In this document: positions 1-7,434 of the stretch, in pieces
Layout: the number at the start of each line of letters is the position of its first letter
Position numbering within the stretch: position 1 is the stretch's first letter
Assembly: GCA_002503845.1 (NCBI GenBank)
Contig: DASO01000010.1
Span: 29,840-60,606, forward strand
Direction of reading: 5' to 3'
DNA: 30,767 bases
From: Euryarchaeota archaeon UBA24
GTDB taxonomy: Archaea > Halobacteriota > Halobacteria > Halobacteriales > Hikarchaeaceae
Program-made: the position numbers and the translations under genes
Notes under the pieces: generated by a model
Database searches by the model: none
The model's input: only the letters and a program-made list of their open reading frames with translations
What the model was told of the DNA's origin: nothing

Positions 1-1
1 T

Positions 2-34
2 AAAGATATTGACAAAAAAATGAAAGGGTTATGA
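2..34 (+). CDS. possible 3' end of an upstream gene (partial)
   Basis: One plus-strand frame stays open from the left edge and ends at a TGA at 32-34, giving a tail KDIDKKMKGL. Its stop overlaps the next start codon by four bases (ATGA), the coupling pattern used by several certain gene pairs in this window. Only ten codons are visible, so the product cannot be named and the frame may be fortuitous. Confidence 0.3.
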   Translation, partial: KDIDKKMKGL

Positions 35-213
35 GTGAGCCAATCACACCCGAACAGGCAATCATTGCATTGGTTGCGGTCATCGCGACTATGACTTACA
101 CGGGTCTGGAACTGTTTGGTATTCAGTTTTCCCAGCTCGTTGGGACTATATCGATAGTGGGATTACTCATACTTTATGCAATCTTCCGTTTTTATCCTGA
201 TTGGACGAAATAA
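31..213 (+). CDS. small two-helix membrane protein, unknown function
   Basis: A 60-residue protein with two hydrophobic segments, about residues 9-27 and 34-54, separated by a short polar stretch around LFGIQFSQ. A short charged N-terminus (MSEPITPEQ) and a WTK C-terminus flank them. This suggests a hairpin in the membrane. The ATG overlaps a possible upstream stop (ATGA), so it may be the last gene of an operon that begins outside the window. The stop lies nine bases before the convergent tRNA-Ser. I do not recognise the family; small SecE/SecG-like or respiratory accessory proteins have this shape, but no motif supports either. Confidence 0.6.
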   Translation: MSEPITPEQAIIALVAVIATMTYTGLELFGIQFSQLVGTISIVGLLILYAIFRFYPDWTK

Positions 214-221
214 AAGGTATG

Positions 222-304
222 CGGTGAGAGAGGGATTCGAACCCCCGAGGCCGTTGGCCACCAGTTTTCAAGACTGGCGCATTAGTCCGCTCTGCCATCT
301 CACC
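222..304 (-). tRNA. tRNA-Ser (anticodon UGA)
   Basis: Read on the minus strand, a 7-bp acceptor stem forms from GGTGAGA with TCTCACC, followed by discriminator G. The anticodon stem-loop is CCAGT-CTTGAAA-ACTGG, with anticodon TGA at plus-strand 268-270. A long variable arm (TGGCC-AAC-GGCCT) marks a class II tRNA, and the T arm is GGGGG-TTCGAAT-CCCTC. UGA anticodon plus long variable arm gives serine. CCA is not encoded. No intron is seen. A T-rich run just past the 3' end (about 205-216) may terminate it. Confidence 0.96.
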
Positions 305-353
305 CAGTATGAATAAAGTAAGTAACAGACTTATTCCTTTTCGGATTGTGAAT

Positions 354-1511
354 TTACTCGTTTTGAGGATTCGCAGGGTGATAATCGGTGTCGTAAACCC
401 CGGGTTTTCCATCAATCCGATCGGGGTTTATACGTCCGCCAAGTAGCATGAAATCGAGGACGATTAGGTTGAGTAACGACTCCACTACAGGGACCCCTCG
501 TGGCGGAAGGACTGGATCGTGCCTGCCTATTACTTGGATTTCTTTCTCTTCATTGGTTGCCCAATCAACAGTCTGTTGTTTTTTCACGATAGAAGTTGGA
601 GCATGGAAGGTAACTTCTCCAAAAATAACTTCCCCTGTTGTGATTCCTCCCTGAATGCCCCCATGATTATTGCTGGTAGGGACTACAGACCCGTCATTGT
701 CAAAGGTGAAGGGGTCGTTTCGTTCGAACCCAGTGTATTCCCGGGCAGAACGTCCTAGGCCAAATTCGAAGGCTGTTGTTGCAGGGAGAGATAACATGGC
801 GTGTCCAAGTCTTGCTTCAAATGAATCGAAACGTGGTGCGCCCAATCCACGGGGAACACCATGGGCTTCAAAATAGACAGACCCCCCAATAGAGTCACCT
901 TCTTTTTGATATTTTGTAATCAATGCTTCCATTTTTTTTGCAGTAGAGGGGTGGCCACATCGAACAGGATTGTTCTCGGAATTACTAACCATGTCTTCAA
1001 ATGTTATATCAGGGGCTCTTAAATCGCCTATTTGGTTCACATGTGCTTTGATTTGTACATCGTAAATGGAATCTTCGAGTACTTTTTTAGCCACTGCACC
1101 AGCTGCGACCCAATTGGCAGTTTCCCGAGCGCTCGATCGGCCTCCTCCAGCCCAACTCCTTGTCCCAAATTTTGCTGAGTAGGTAAAATCACCATGACTA
1201 GGGCGAGGAGCGGTGACAAATGGTTCGTACTTATTGGATTTTGCATCTTTATTGTATATGACCATTCCAATAGGTGCCCCAGTTGTGTAGCCACCTTCTA
1301 ACCCAGATAAAAGGGAAACTTGGTCGGGCTCATCCCTACTAGTAGTAACCATAGATTGTCCAGGTCGCCTCCTGTCCAAGTCATGTTGGATATAGCTGTC
1401 ATCTATTTTAACTCCGGCAGGGCAGCCAGAGATAGTACATCCAATTCCAGGTCCATGACTCTCTCCAAAAGTAGTAATTTGAAATAATTTTCCGAATTGA
1501 TTTCCATTCAT
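354..1511 (-). CDS. aroC: chorismate synthase
   Basis: Converts 5-enolpyruvylshikimate-3-phosphate to chorismate, the last shikimate-pathway step, using reduced FMN; cytosolic. The 385 aa match the usual length. Family motifs appear in order: GESHGPGIG near residue 16, RRRPGQS near 47, SSARETANWVAAGAVA near 126, a central RFDSFEARLGHAMLS, NNHGGIQGGITTGE, and IGRHDPVLPPRGVPVVES near the C-terminus. It starts two bases after the aroA stop, so the two are almost certainly co-transcribed and catalyse consecutive reactions. It is followed 49 bases later by the tRNA-Ser on the same strand. Confidence 0.97.
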   Translation of the reverse strand: MNGNQFGKLFQITTFGESHGPGIGCTISGCPAGVKIDDSYIQHDLDRRRPGQSMVTTSRDEPDQVSLLSGLEGGYTTGAPIGMVIYNKDAKSNKYEPFVTAPRPSHGDFTYSAKFGTRSWAGGGRSSARETANWVAAGAVAKKVLEDSIYDVQIKAHVNQIGDLRAPDITFEDMVSNSENNPVRCGHPSTAKKMEALITKYQKEGDSIGGSVYFEAHGVPRGLGAPRFDSFEARLGHAMLSLPATTAFEFGLGRSAREYTGFERNDPFTFDNDGSVVPTSNNHGGIQGGITTGEVIFGEVTFHAPTSIVKKQQTVDWATNEEKEIQVIGRHDPVLPPRGVPVVESLLNLIVLDFMLLGGRINPDRIDGKPGVYDTDYHPANPQNE

Positions 1512-1513
1512 AG

Positions 1514-2800
1514 TTACTGATCACCTTTTATTTCAGCCCCTAAGCTCTTCAACACTTGGAAAAATTCAGGATAAGAAACTGCCACATGTTCTGCTCCTGA
1601 AATTTGAATAGCTCCAGAGGATATGAGACCTAAAATCGAAAGGGACATCACGATTCGATGGTCCCCTCTTCCATTAAGTTTTGCACCAATGAGAGGCGAA
1701 TTTGATCCATAAATGGTTAATTTATCAGACTGTTCTTTGGTTTTTACACCTAACTTCTGTAGTTCTTCACTCATTGCAGAAACGCGGTCAGTCTCCTTAT
1801 ACCGAACATGAGAGCAATTTACAATGGTTGTTTTCCCAGTTGCGGTGGCGCCTAATATGGCAATTGTGGGGAGAAGGTCGGGAGTATTTCCAACATCGAT
1901 AGTAGCACCAGAGAGAGTGGATTTAGTTACGGTGATGGTTTCTTTTGAGAGGTCCCAATGAATATCTGCACCCATATTTGAGAGAATGTCGACGATTGCA
2001 GCATCTCCCTGAGAGGTTGGTTGTGCCCCAGTTACTACAACTCCATTGTCAGATGCTAGCGCTCCTGCTGCAAGTAGATATGACATTGAAGAGAAATCAC
2101 CAGGGACTTTGTAAACGGGATTGTGTGAAGAATAGGATTGACCCCCTGGGACACGGTAGCCATTTTCAGTTGCATGGGTTTCGATTCCAAAGGATTGGAG
2201 GATTTCGATGGTTATGTCAACGTAAGGTTTTGACTTTAGTTCGGAAGTGATAGTTATATCAATACCGGCCTCCGTGACACCCCCTGCCATCAATAGTGAA
2301 GTTATAAATTGAGATGAAATATTCCCAGGAACTGAAACAGATCCTCCTTTTATTGGGCCTTTGATGGCGAGAGGGGCACTCCCATTGTTTTCAATACTAG
2401 TTGCCTCACCACCAAGTTGTATAATGGCATCGAGTAACTCACCTTGTGGCCTCGAACTAAGAGACTCGTCACCAATGAGTGTAGTTGTCCCGTCAACTAA
2501 AGCTGCAGTGGCTATTAAAAGTCGCATAGTAGTCCCACTGTTTGCGCAATCAATTACATCAGATGGGAGAGAGGGATGGTCGTGGAACCCTGTAATCGAT
2601 AATCCATCGTCTTCGGTGATGGTACTACCTAGAGCTTCTATTGCTCGGATGGTTGCCCGGGTATCGGCACTTAGAAGTGGATTTTCTATCTTGGTGGAGA
2701 GAGAATGTCCTGCTGCCAATATCGCCCGATGTGTGTAGCTCTTAGAGGGCGGTGCCATTACGCATCCTTCGATGGAAGAGGGGCGAATGGTTATGTCCAT
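1514..2800 (-). CDS. aroA: 3-phosphoshikimate 1-carboxyvinyltransferase (EPSP synthase)
   Basis: Transfers the enolpyruvyl group from PEP to shikimate-3-phosphate, directly upstream of the chorismate synthase step. The 428 aa show all expected blocks: PPSKSYTHRA near residue 17 (substrate and phosphate binding), NSGTTMRLL near 87, SSRPQGELLDAI near 116, the KETDRVSAMSEEL segment with catalytic residues, and GRGDHRIVMS near the C-terminus. It is the first gene of an aroA-aroC pair. A TATA-like AAATAGT element (minus strand, about 2820-2827) lies about 24 bases before the ATG, so the mRNA could be nearly leaderless. It is divergent from the M24 peptidase. Confidence 0.97.
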   Translation of the reverse strand: MDITIRPSSIEGCVMAPPSKSYTHRAILAAGHSLSTKIENPLLSADTRATIRAIEALGSTITEDDGLSITGFHDHPSLPSDVIDCANSGTTMRLLIATAALVDGTTTLIGDESLSSRPQGELLDAIIQLGGEATSIENNGSAPLAIKGPIKGGSVSVPGNISSQFITSLLMAGGVTEAGIDITITSELKSKPYVDITIEILQSFGIETHATENGYRVPGGQSYSSHNPVYKVPGDFSSMSYLLAAGALASDNGVVVTGAQPTSQGDAAIVDILSNMGADIHWDLSKETITVTKSTLSGATIDVGNTPDLLPTIAILGATATGKTTIVNCSHVRYKETDRVSAMSEELQKLGVKTKEQSDKLTIYGSNSPLIGAKLNGRGDHRIVMSLSILGLISSGAIQISGAEHVAVSYPEFFQVLKSLGAEIKGDQ

Positions 2801-2868
2801 GGGTTTGGTTAGATGCCGTACTATTTAGCGAATGTGCAAATGATAGCGAATAGACCCATAGAATTTGC

Positions 2869-2874
2869 TTTAAA
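2869..2874 (+). promoter_or_regulatory. TATA-like element of the M24 peptidase gene
   Basis: TTTAAA lies 23-28 bases before ATG 2897. With the archaeal spacing of about 25-27 bases from TATA centre to transcription start, the transcript would begin at or beside the start codon. This also argues against the longer reading frame beginning at 2813. Confidence 0.5.
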
Positions 2875-2896
2875 CTTCCGAGGTAAAGAAAAGAAT

Positions 2897-4069
2897 ATGG
2901 TACAGTATTCGGAGTTGGATTCTTTTTTACAAGATGGAGATTATGATGGATATTTGGTTGATGCTTCGTCCGAAGATGCTAATCAAAAATATATATCGGG
3001 TTTTGATGCCCCGGATCCGTTTATTACACTGTATACTACTAACGGGATCCGAATGCTTGTATCCGGACTAGAATATGGACGTGCTTGTAAACAGAGTCGA
3101 TCAGGTATAATTAAACGGCTGTCAGAATATAAATTTGAGGAGCTAGTGGCAGAAAGAGGATCCATTGATGCTCGGATGCAAGTTATTGCTGAGTTTATTT
3201 TAGAGGAAAGAGAGAGTAGTAAATTGGTTGTTCCAGGGAATTTTCCTTTGGAGACTGCGGATGGGTTGAGATTAAAAGGAATTGAGATTGAAATAGATTC
3301 GAGTAGGGAATTATCGAAAATTAGATCCTGTAAGAATGAGGAAGAAATTGAACAGATTAGGCGGGTACAAGAAGCTACAGAGGAGGCAATGCATATTGCA
3401 GAAAAAATGATATCAGAGGCGAATATTAGAAATGGAATATTACACAAAAATGGAGAGATATTGACATCAGAGATAGTTAAAAGTGAGATTGAACTTGCCT
3501 TAATGAAAAGGGGATGTGATGCAGGAGATACCATCGTTGCTAGTGGTGGACAAGGGGCAGATCCACATCATTCGGGGGAGGGACCACTTATTGCAAATGT
3601 TCCAATAATAGTTGATATTTTTCCACAAGACAAGATTAGTGGATATCATGCAGATATGACTCGTACGTGGGTTAAAGGAACGCCATCGTCTGAAGTTTTG
3701 AGGAGATATGCTGCTACAGTAAAAGCGATGGAAACTGCCATCGAGATGATCCGGCCGGGTATCACAGGGAATGAAATTCACAATGTTGTGTGTGACATAT
3801 ATGAAGAGGAAGGATACGAAACATTGAGGTCAAATCCAGCTACTGATACGGGATTTATCCACTCTACAGGGCATGGAGTTGGGCTAGACATCCATGAATT
3901 TCCTAGGATTAACTCGGAGCATGTGGTTTTGCAAACAGGAAATGTAATTACAGTGGAACCTGGACTATACGACCCAATTGAGGGGGGAATTCGCGTCGAA
4001 GATTTGATTTTAGTAACAAAAAGCGGATATGAAAATTTGACTAGATATCCAAAGAAAATTTTGGCATAA
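2897..4069 (+). CDS. M24 family metallopeptidase (Xaa-Pro aminopeptidase type)
   Basis: A pita-bread fold aminopeptidase that would remove N-terminal residues next to proline. All five metal ligands of the family are present (numbering from ATG 2897): D240 (VDIF), D253 (HADMTR), H326 (TGHGVGL), E354 (VEPGLY) and E368 (RVED). An N-terminal creatinase-type domain (about 1-140) carries the DGYLVDA...YISGFDAPDPF text seen in haloarchaeal homologues. The frame opens at 2813, but I prefer ATG 2897: it gives 390 aa, the alignable N-terminus begins there, and TTTAAA at 2869-2874 sits 23-28 bases before it. Exact substrate unknown. Confidence 0.9.
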   Translation: MVQYSELDSFLQDGDYDGYLVDASSEDANQKYISGFDAPDPFITLYTTNGIRMLVSGLEYGRACKQSRSGIIKRLSEYKFEELVAERGSIDARMQVIAEFILEERESSKLVVPGNFPLETADGLRLKGIEIEIDSSRELSKIRSCKNEEEIEQIRRVQEATEEAMHIAEKMISEANIRNGILHKNGEILTSEIVKSEIELALMKRGCDAGDTIVASGGQGADPHHSGEGPLIANVPIIVDIFPQDKISGYHADMTRTWVKGTPSSEVLRRYAATVKAMETAIEMIRPGITGNEIHNVVCDIYEEEGYETLRSNPATDTGFIHSTGHGVGLDIHEFPRINSEHVVLQTGNVITVEPGLYDPIEGGIRVEDLILVTKSGYENLTRYPKKILA

Positions 4070-4129
4070 ATATGCTCAAATGTACAAGAAAGAATCGAAA
4101 AATCATTTAGGAAATTTTTGCCTATTTCG

Positions 4130-4149
4130 AATGAGTTAATAGACTCATT
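4130..4149. promoter_or_regulatory. perfect inverted repeat over the promoter of the sulfur transporter genes
   Basis: AATGAGT at 4130-4136 and ACTCATT at 4143-4149 are exact reverse complements separated by six bases (TAATAG). The spacer is centred 24-25 bases before ATG 4164, about where a TATA box for a leaderless transcript would lie. This looks like an operator. It could instead be a weak hairpin after the M24 gene, but no T-run follows it. Confidence 0.5.
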
Positions 4150-4163
4150 GTGAAAGGTATATT

Positions 4164-4658
4164 ATGGTTTTAATTCAAATTGCGGATTTGGTTGTAACTG
4201 TATTTCCTAATGGGGTGTCGCATTATCTCATAGGAGGGATAGTAATAGGGGCTAGCGTAGTTTTTATGTACTTTACGACAGGGCAAATAGTAGGTGCTAG
4301 TACAGCACTAGAGACAACGGTCTCGTATTACTCTAAATTAAAGTGGTTTCAGCAAGAGGAATTCATTTCGTCGAGGGATTGGAGAGCGGTGTTTACTATT
4401 GGATTAATAGTAGGTGCCGCAGGCTACACCTTGGTTTCGGGTGCAGAGCTATGGGTAACAGAAGTCCAATGGTGGCGATTATTGATTGGGGGGTTATTCA
4501 TTGGTATAGGGGCTAGATTGGGTAAAGGATGTACTTCGGGGCACGGCATATGTGGGCTTGCATCGTTCTCTCCTGCATCACTAGTTAATGTGGTGATATT
4601 CTTAGGAGTTGCAATAATTGTAGCACATTTAACAGAACTTTTAGGAGTAGTCCCATGA
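4164..4658 (+). CDS. YeeE/YedE family membrane transporter, N-terminal half (sulfur-compound uptake)
   Basis: A 164-residue membrane protein with about four to five hydrophobic segments. The family signature is LGKGCTSGHGICGLAS (about residues 121-136), carrying two conserved cysteines; in the TsuA/YeeE family such cysteines relay thiosulfate or a related sulfur species through the membrane. In bacteria the family is often one long protein; here, as in many archaea and proteobacteria, it is split into two genes. The stop overlaps the ATG of the second half by four bases, so both should be made together. A perfect inverted repeat over the promoter suggests repression. Substrate is inferred from the family only. 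Confidence 0.87.
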   Translation: MVLIQIADLVVTVFPNGVSHYLIGGIVIGASVVFMYFTTGQIVGASTALETTVSYYSKLKWFQQEEFISSRDWRAVFTIGLIVGAAGYTLVSGAELWVTEVQWWRLLIGGLFIGIGARLGKGCTSGHGICGLASFSPASLVNVVIFLGVAIIVAHLTELLGVVP

Positions 4659-5083
4659 GTCGTGCGGGACAAATTCTTGTTGCGGCATTCGTGGGGGGAA
4701 TAATATTTGGGATAGGACTTACTATTAGTCAGATGACACATCCAGAAGTTGTTTTAGACTTTCTCCAGCTAGACGATTTGGGACTGCTACTAGTGATGGG
4801 AGGAGGAGCAACTGTTGCTGCCATTGGGATTCAGATGGGAGCAAGAACTGGAAAATCGGCCCCACTCACGGGTAAAAAATATGGGCTAAGAGTCAGAGAT
4901 TTGGACAGTGATGTGATAATAGGAGGGGTAATATTTGGAATAGGATGGGGTGTTGCTGGGGTTTGTCCAGGCCCAGCTTTTGCTAGTTTGGGAATAGGAA
5001 ATTACGTCATAATATGGTCCGTTGTAGGAATGATCATAGGGGCCCACATCCATGGTTTTATAAAAGAATCCAGAGCCAATTAA
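4655..5083 (+). CDS. YeeE/YedE family membrane transporter, C-terminal half (DUF6691-like)
   Basis: A 142-residue partner of the preceding gene, coupled by an ATGA overlap. It has hydrophobic segments near residues 5-25, 40-62, 87-107 and 115-135. The signature GVAGVCPGPAFASLG (about residues 102-116) carries the conserved cysteine of the second repeat of the YeeE fold. The two products together would form one transport unit resembling a full-length YeeE. No rhodanese, TusA, persulfide dioxygenase or ArsR-type regulator is next to the pair, although such genes often accompany it elsewhere, so the physiological substrate is open. Confidence 0.85.
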   Translation: MSRAGQILVAAFVGGIIFGIGLTISQMTHPEVVLDFLQLDDLGLLLVMGGGATVAAIGIQMGARTGKSAPLTGKKYGLRVRDLDSDVIIGGVIFGIGWGVAGVCPGPAFASLGIGNYVIIWSVVGMIIGAHIHGFIKESRAN

Positions 5084-5196
5084 CTAGAATGATCTATACT
5101 ATTTTGTTAAAGAAGAGGTAGTGTGTTTTAAGCAGACAGGTAGGGGATAATCGATGAGCGAATCTATTTTACGGTTCGCAAGTCTATGCGAAGGTA

Positions 5197-5922
5197 ATGA
5201 AACTATTAATTGTGGGTTCGGGTTCAATGGGACGCTGGTTTGCATCATCTGTAGATGCAGAGGTCACATTTGTGGATATAAAAGCCGAGATGGCCCAAGG
5301 AGCTGCAGAGGATATAGGGGGAAAAGTAGCAGATTTGGATACAGAAGAATTGTTCGATGTTGTTTGCATTGCGGTGCCAATACCTTATGTGACTGAAGCT
5401 ATTTCGACTTATGCTAAAAATGCAACTGGAGTTATGTGCGACATCACAGGGGTGATGAAAACCCCAATAGATGCTATGAAAGTGTATGCGAGTGACATAG
5501 GGAGAGTCAGTTTACACCCTTTGTTTGGCCCGGGGAATTACCCAGGCAGAATTGCCCTGGTGATAGGCGAGACAGGACCATTAGCGGAACAGATATTCAA
5601 TGATCTTGAGAAGGCAGGGAATACACTGTTTATTACGACTGCAGAGGAGCATGACGAAGTGATGAAAACAGTACAAGGAATGACCCATGCTGCCATTCTT
5701 TCTTTTGCATTAGCAGCGAAAGAGGTTCCTGAAGAATTTGGAACTCCAATATTTGACGTCTTGGTCGAATTGGTAAAAGAGATGACAAATGGCAATGCCC
5801 AGGTATATTCAGATATTCAAGAAGTATTCGGAGGAGCTAAAGAAATCGTAGAAGCTGCAAATAGAATTTCGAATTCGGATTGGGAAGAATTCAGTCGACT
5901 ATATGAAGAGGCCAGTAAGTAA
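5197..5922 (+). CDS. tyrA: prephenate dehydrogenase (TyrA-like)
   Basis: Oxidative decarboxylation of prephenate (or arogenate) in tyrosine synthesis. The 241 aa begin with a Rossmann motif, LLIVGSGSMGRWFA (residues 3-16), for NAD(P). The HPLFGPG motif near residue 108 carries the conserved catalytic-type histidine, and GMTHAAILSFALA (about 164-176) matches the helical dimerisation domain. It is shorter than typical bacterial TyrA and lacks ACT or chorismate mutase domains. aroA and aroC lie 2.4 kb away, so three aromatic-pathway genes share the region although not one operon. The start fits the Rossmann strand at the very N-terminus; a longer overlapping frame at 5154-5396 is rejected. Confidence 0.88.
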   Translation: MKLLIVGSGSMGRWFASSVDAEVTFVDIKAEMAQGAAEDIGGKVADLDTEELFDVVCIAVPIPYVTEAISTYAKNATGVMCDITGVMKTPIDAMKVYASDIGRVSLHPLFGPGNYPGRIALVIGETGPLAEQIFNDLEKAGNTLFITTAEEHDEVMKTVQGMTHAAILSFALAAKEVPEEFGTPIFDVLVELVKEMTNGNAQVYSDIQEVFGGAKEIVEAANRISNSDWEEFSRLYEEASK

Positions 5923-5959
5923 TGTGGTTGGACAAGATGAGTAAGTAAAAGGACTGTTT

Positions 5960-7387
5960 ATGGATTTGAAAGGAAGTCGGGAAATCTTATCAAATGTTAG
6001 ATACTTACAAAATATCCGTCCAATTGATCCTGAAGAAATTGAAGAGTATATATCAGGGTCAGTGGGGGTAGATTTGATCAGATCGGAGATTAGGGATAAC
6101 GCATTCCAACTAGGCTTGGTAGAAAGGTTTGATGGGAAGTTTACTCCAGTTTCTGAGGATCCCATTGACCCTCGGGTGGTTGAGGTTCTGAAAATACCAG
6201 AAAAGTATTCTGCGCGACTGGAAGATATTTTGAGAGAGAAATATGGAAAGGAATGGCAATTGGGGGAATCGGGAGAGATAATTAGAGAGAGGATTAGGGG
6301 GATAAAAAAAGACTACTATGAAGGCAGAGGAGTAGAATATGATGAGGAAAATGCACTAGCATATGCTGCATATCATTTTCCAGGGTACTATGTGGCGATT
6401 CAGCATATATTAAATAAAATTTCAGAGGGAGGGTTGTTAAAAAGGAAATTGAGAATACTCGATGTTGGCGCAGGTATTGGGGGGCCTGCATTGGGAATTT
6501 CAGACTACATACCCGAAAATGCACTTGTGGAGTACAATGCAGTAGAACCGAGTCAAGCGGCAGATATTTTGCAAATATTAATGGAAGAAAGAGGGGCCAA
6601 TGTACACTTAAATATTCACCGAGAGACGGCAGAAAAATTTGAGCCAAGTGGTGTTTATGACATCGTATTATTTGCCAACGTTATTAGTGAATTGGAAAAC
6701 CCCATTTCGGTGGTTAATAAGTATAGTAAATTTGTATCAAAGACGGGTGCGATGATACTCGTTGCTCCTGCTGATAAAAATACGGCAATTGAATTGAGGG
6801 AGGTAGAAAGGGCAATTTCATCGAATATGAATATATATGTCCCAGCGATTAGCTTGTGGTCAGGTCAAGTTCCTTGTAGTGAGTGCTGGTCCTTTGAGGT
6901 AATGCCAGATATAGAGATTCCCTCTTTTCAAGAGAAAATTGACCGGGGTGGTCAAAGGAAAGGGGAGTTTGTAAATATAGACGTCCAAGTTGCATATAGC
7001 ATACTAAGATGGGATTCTCAGACTTTATTTCGGCATCCTGGGGACATTTCTAGATGTGTCAAATTATCAGATATAGGAACCCGAATTGGAAAAAGAGTAG
7101 ACATTATCGTGGTGAAACTGAGTCAGGATTTAAGCGAGGGACAAAATTCATTGTTTCTTGTAGGGGACGGGTCGGAAAAAATAGATAATTATATTGTGAT
7201 TGTGAAAGAAACGCCGCAAAATCGGGTTATGGCAGAGGCAGAATATGGAAGAATTGTTTTGATTAGAGACGTCCTCGTTTTGTGGAATGAGGATGAGACG
7301 TCGTATAATCTTATTGTGGACAAAGAAACGACGGTTCAGCAAGGATTGAAAGGAAGTGGAAGAGATGAAAGTAGTGACACCAACTGA
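5960..7387 (+). CDS. Rsm22/METTL17-like small-subunit rRNA methyltransferase family protein
   Basis: A 475-residue SAM-dependent methyltransferase-fold protein resembling Rsm22 (mitochondrial METTL17), a small-subunit assembly factor. The pre-domain helix AYAAYHFPGYYVAI (134-147) matches the Rsm22 'AYxxYRxPxxYAA' element. Motif I is ILDVGAGIGGPALG (166-179), and FANVISEL (238-245) matches motif IV of the family. A cysteine pair PCSEC (305-309) and a later Cys366 correspond to the iron-sulfur region, but a fourth cysteine is not evident. A C-terminal beta-rich part (about 370-455) may be OB-like. It follows tyrA by 37 bases. Whether it still methylates RNA cannot be judged. Confidence 0.78.
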   Translation: MDLKGSREILSNVRYLQNIRPIDPEEIEEYISGSVGVDLIRSEIRDNAFQLGLVERFDGKFTPVSEDPIDPRVVEVLKIPEKYSARLEDILREKYGKEWQLGESGEIIRERIRGIKKDYYEGRGVEYDEENALAYAAYHFPGYYVAIQHILNKISEGGLLKRKLRILDVGAGIGGPALGISDYIPENALVEYNAVEPSQAADILQILMEERGANVHLNIHRETAEKFEPSGVYDIVLFANVISELENPISVVNKYSKFVSKTGAMILVAPADKNTAIELREVERAISSNMNIYVPAISLWSGQVPCSECWSFEVMPDIEIPSFQEKIDRGGQRKGEFVNIDVQVAYSILRWDSQTLFRHPGDISRCVKLSDIGTRIGKRVDIIVVKLSQDLSEGQNSLFLVGDGSEKIDNYIVIVKETPQNRVMAEAEYGRIVLIRDVLVLWNEDETSYNLIVDKETTVQQGLKGSGRDESSDTN

Positions 7388-7434
7388 ATTGAAGATGGGT
7401 AGTTCTAATTCTTTGCGGGTGTAAATGTAATTAC

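Noticed and set aside
2813..2896. N-terminal extension of the M24 peptidase
   Set aside because: The extra 28 residues do not resemble the family N-terminus, and the TATA-like box lies inside this stretch, so translation from 2813 is unlikely.
2983..3534. 183-codon minus-strand frame antisense to the M24 peptidase
   Set aside because: Long but serine/isoleucine-rich, as expected from the reverse complement of an acidic coding strand, and with no domain signature.
5154..5396. 80-codon plus-strand frame overlapping the tyrA start
   Set aside because: Its translation is cysteine- and glycine-rich without any motif, while the overlapping frame from 5197 gives a clean Rossmann-fold dehydrogenase.
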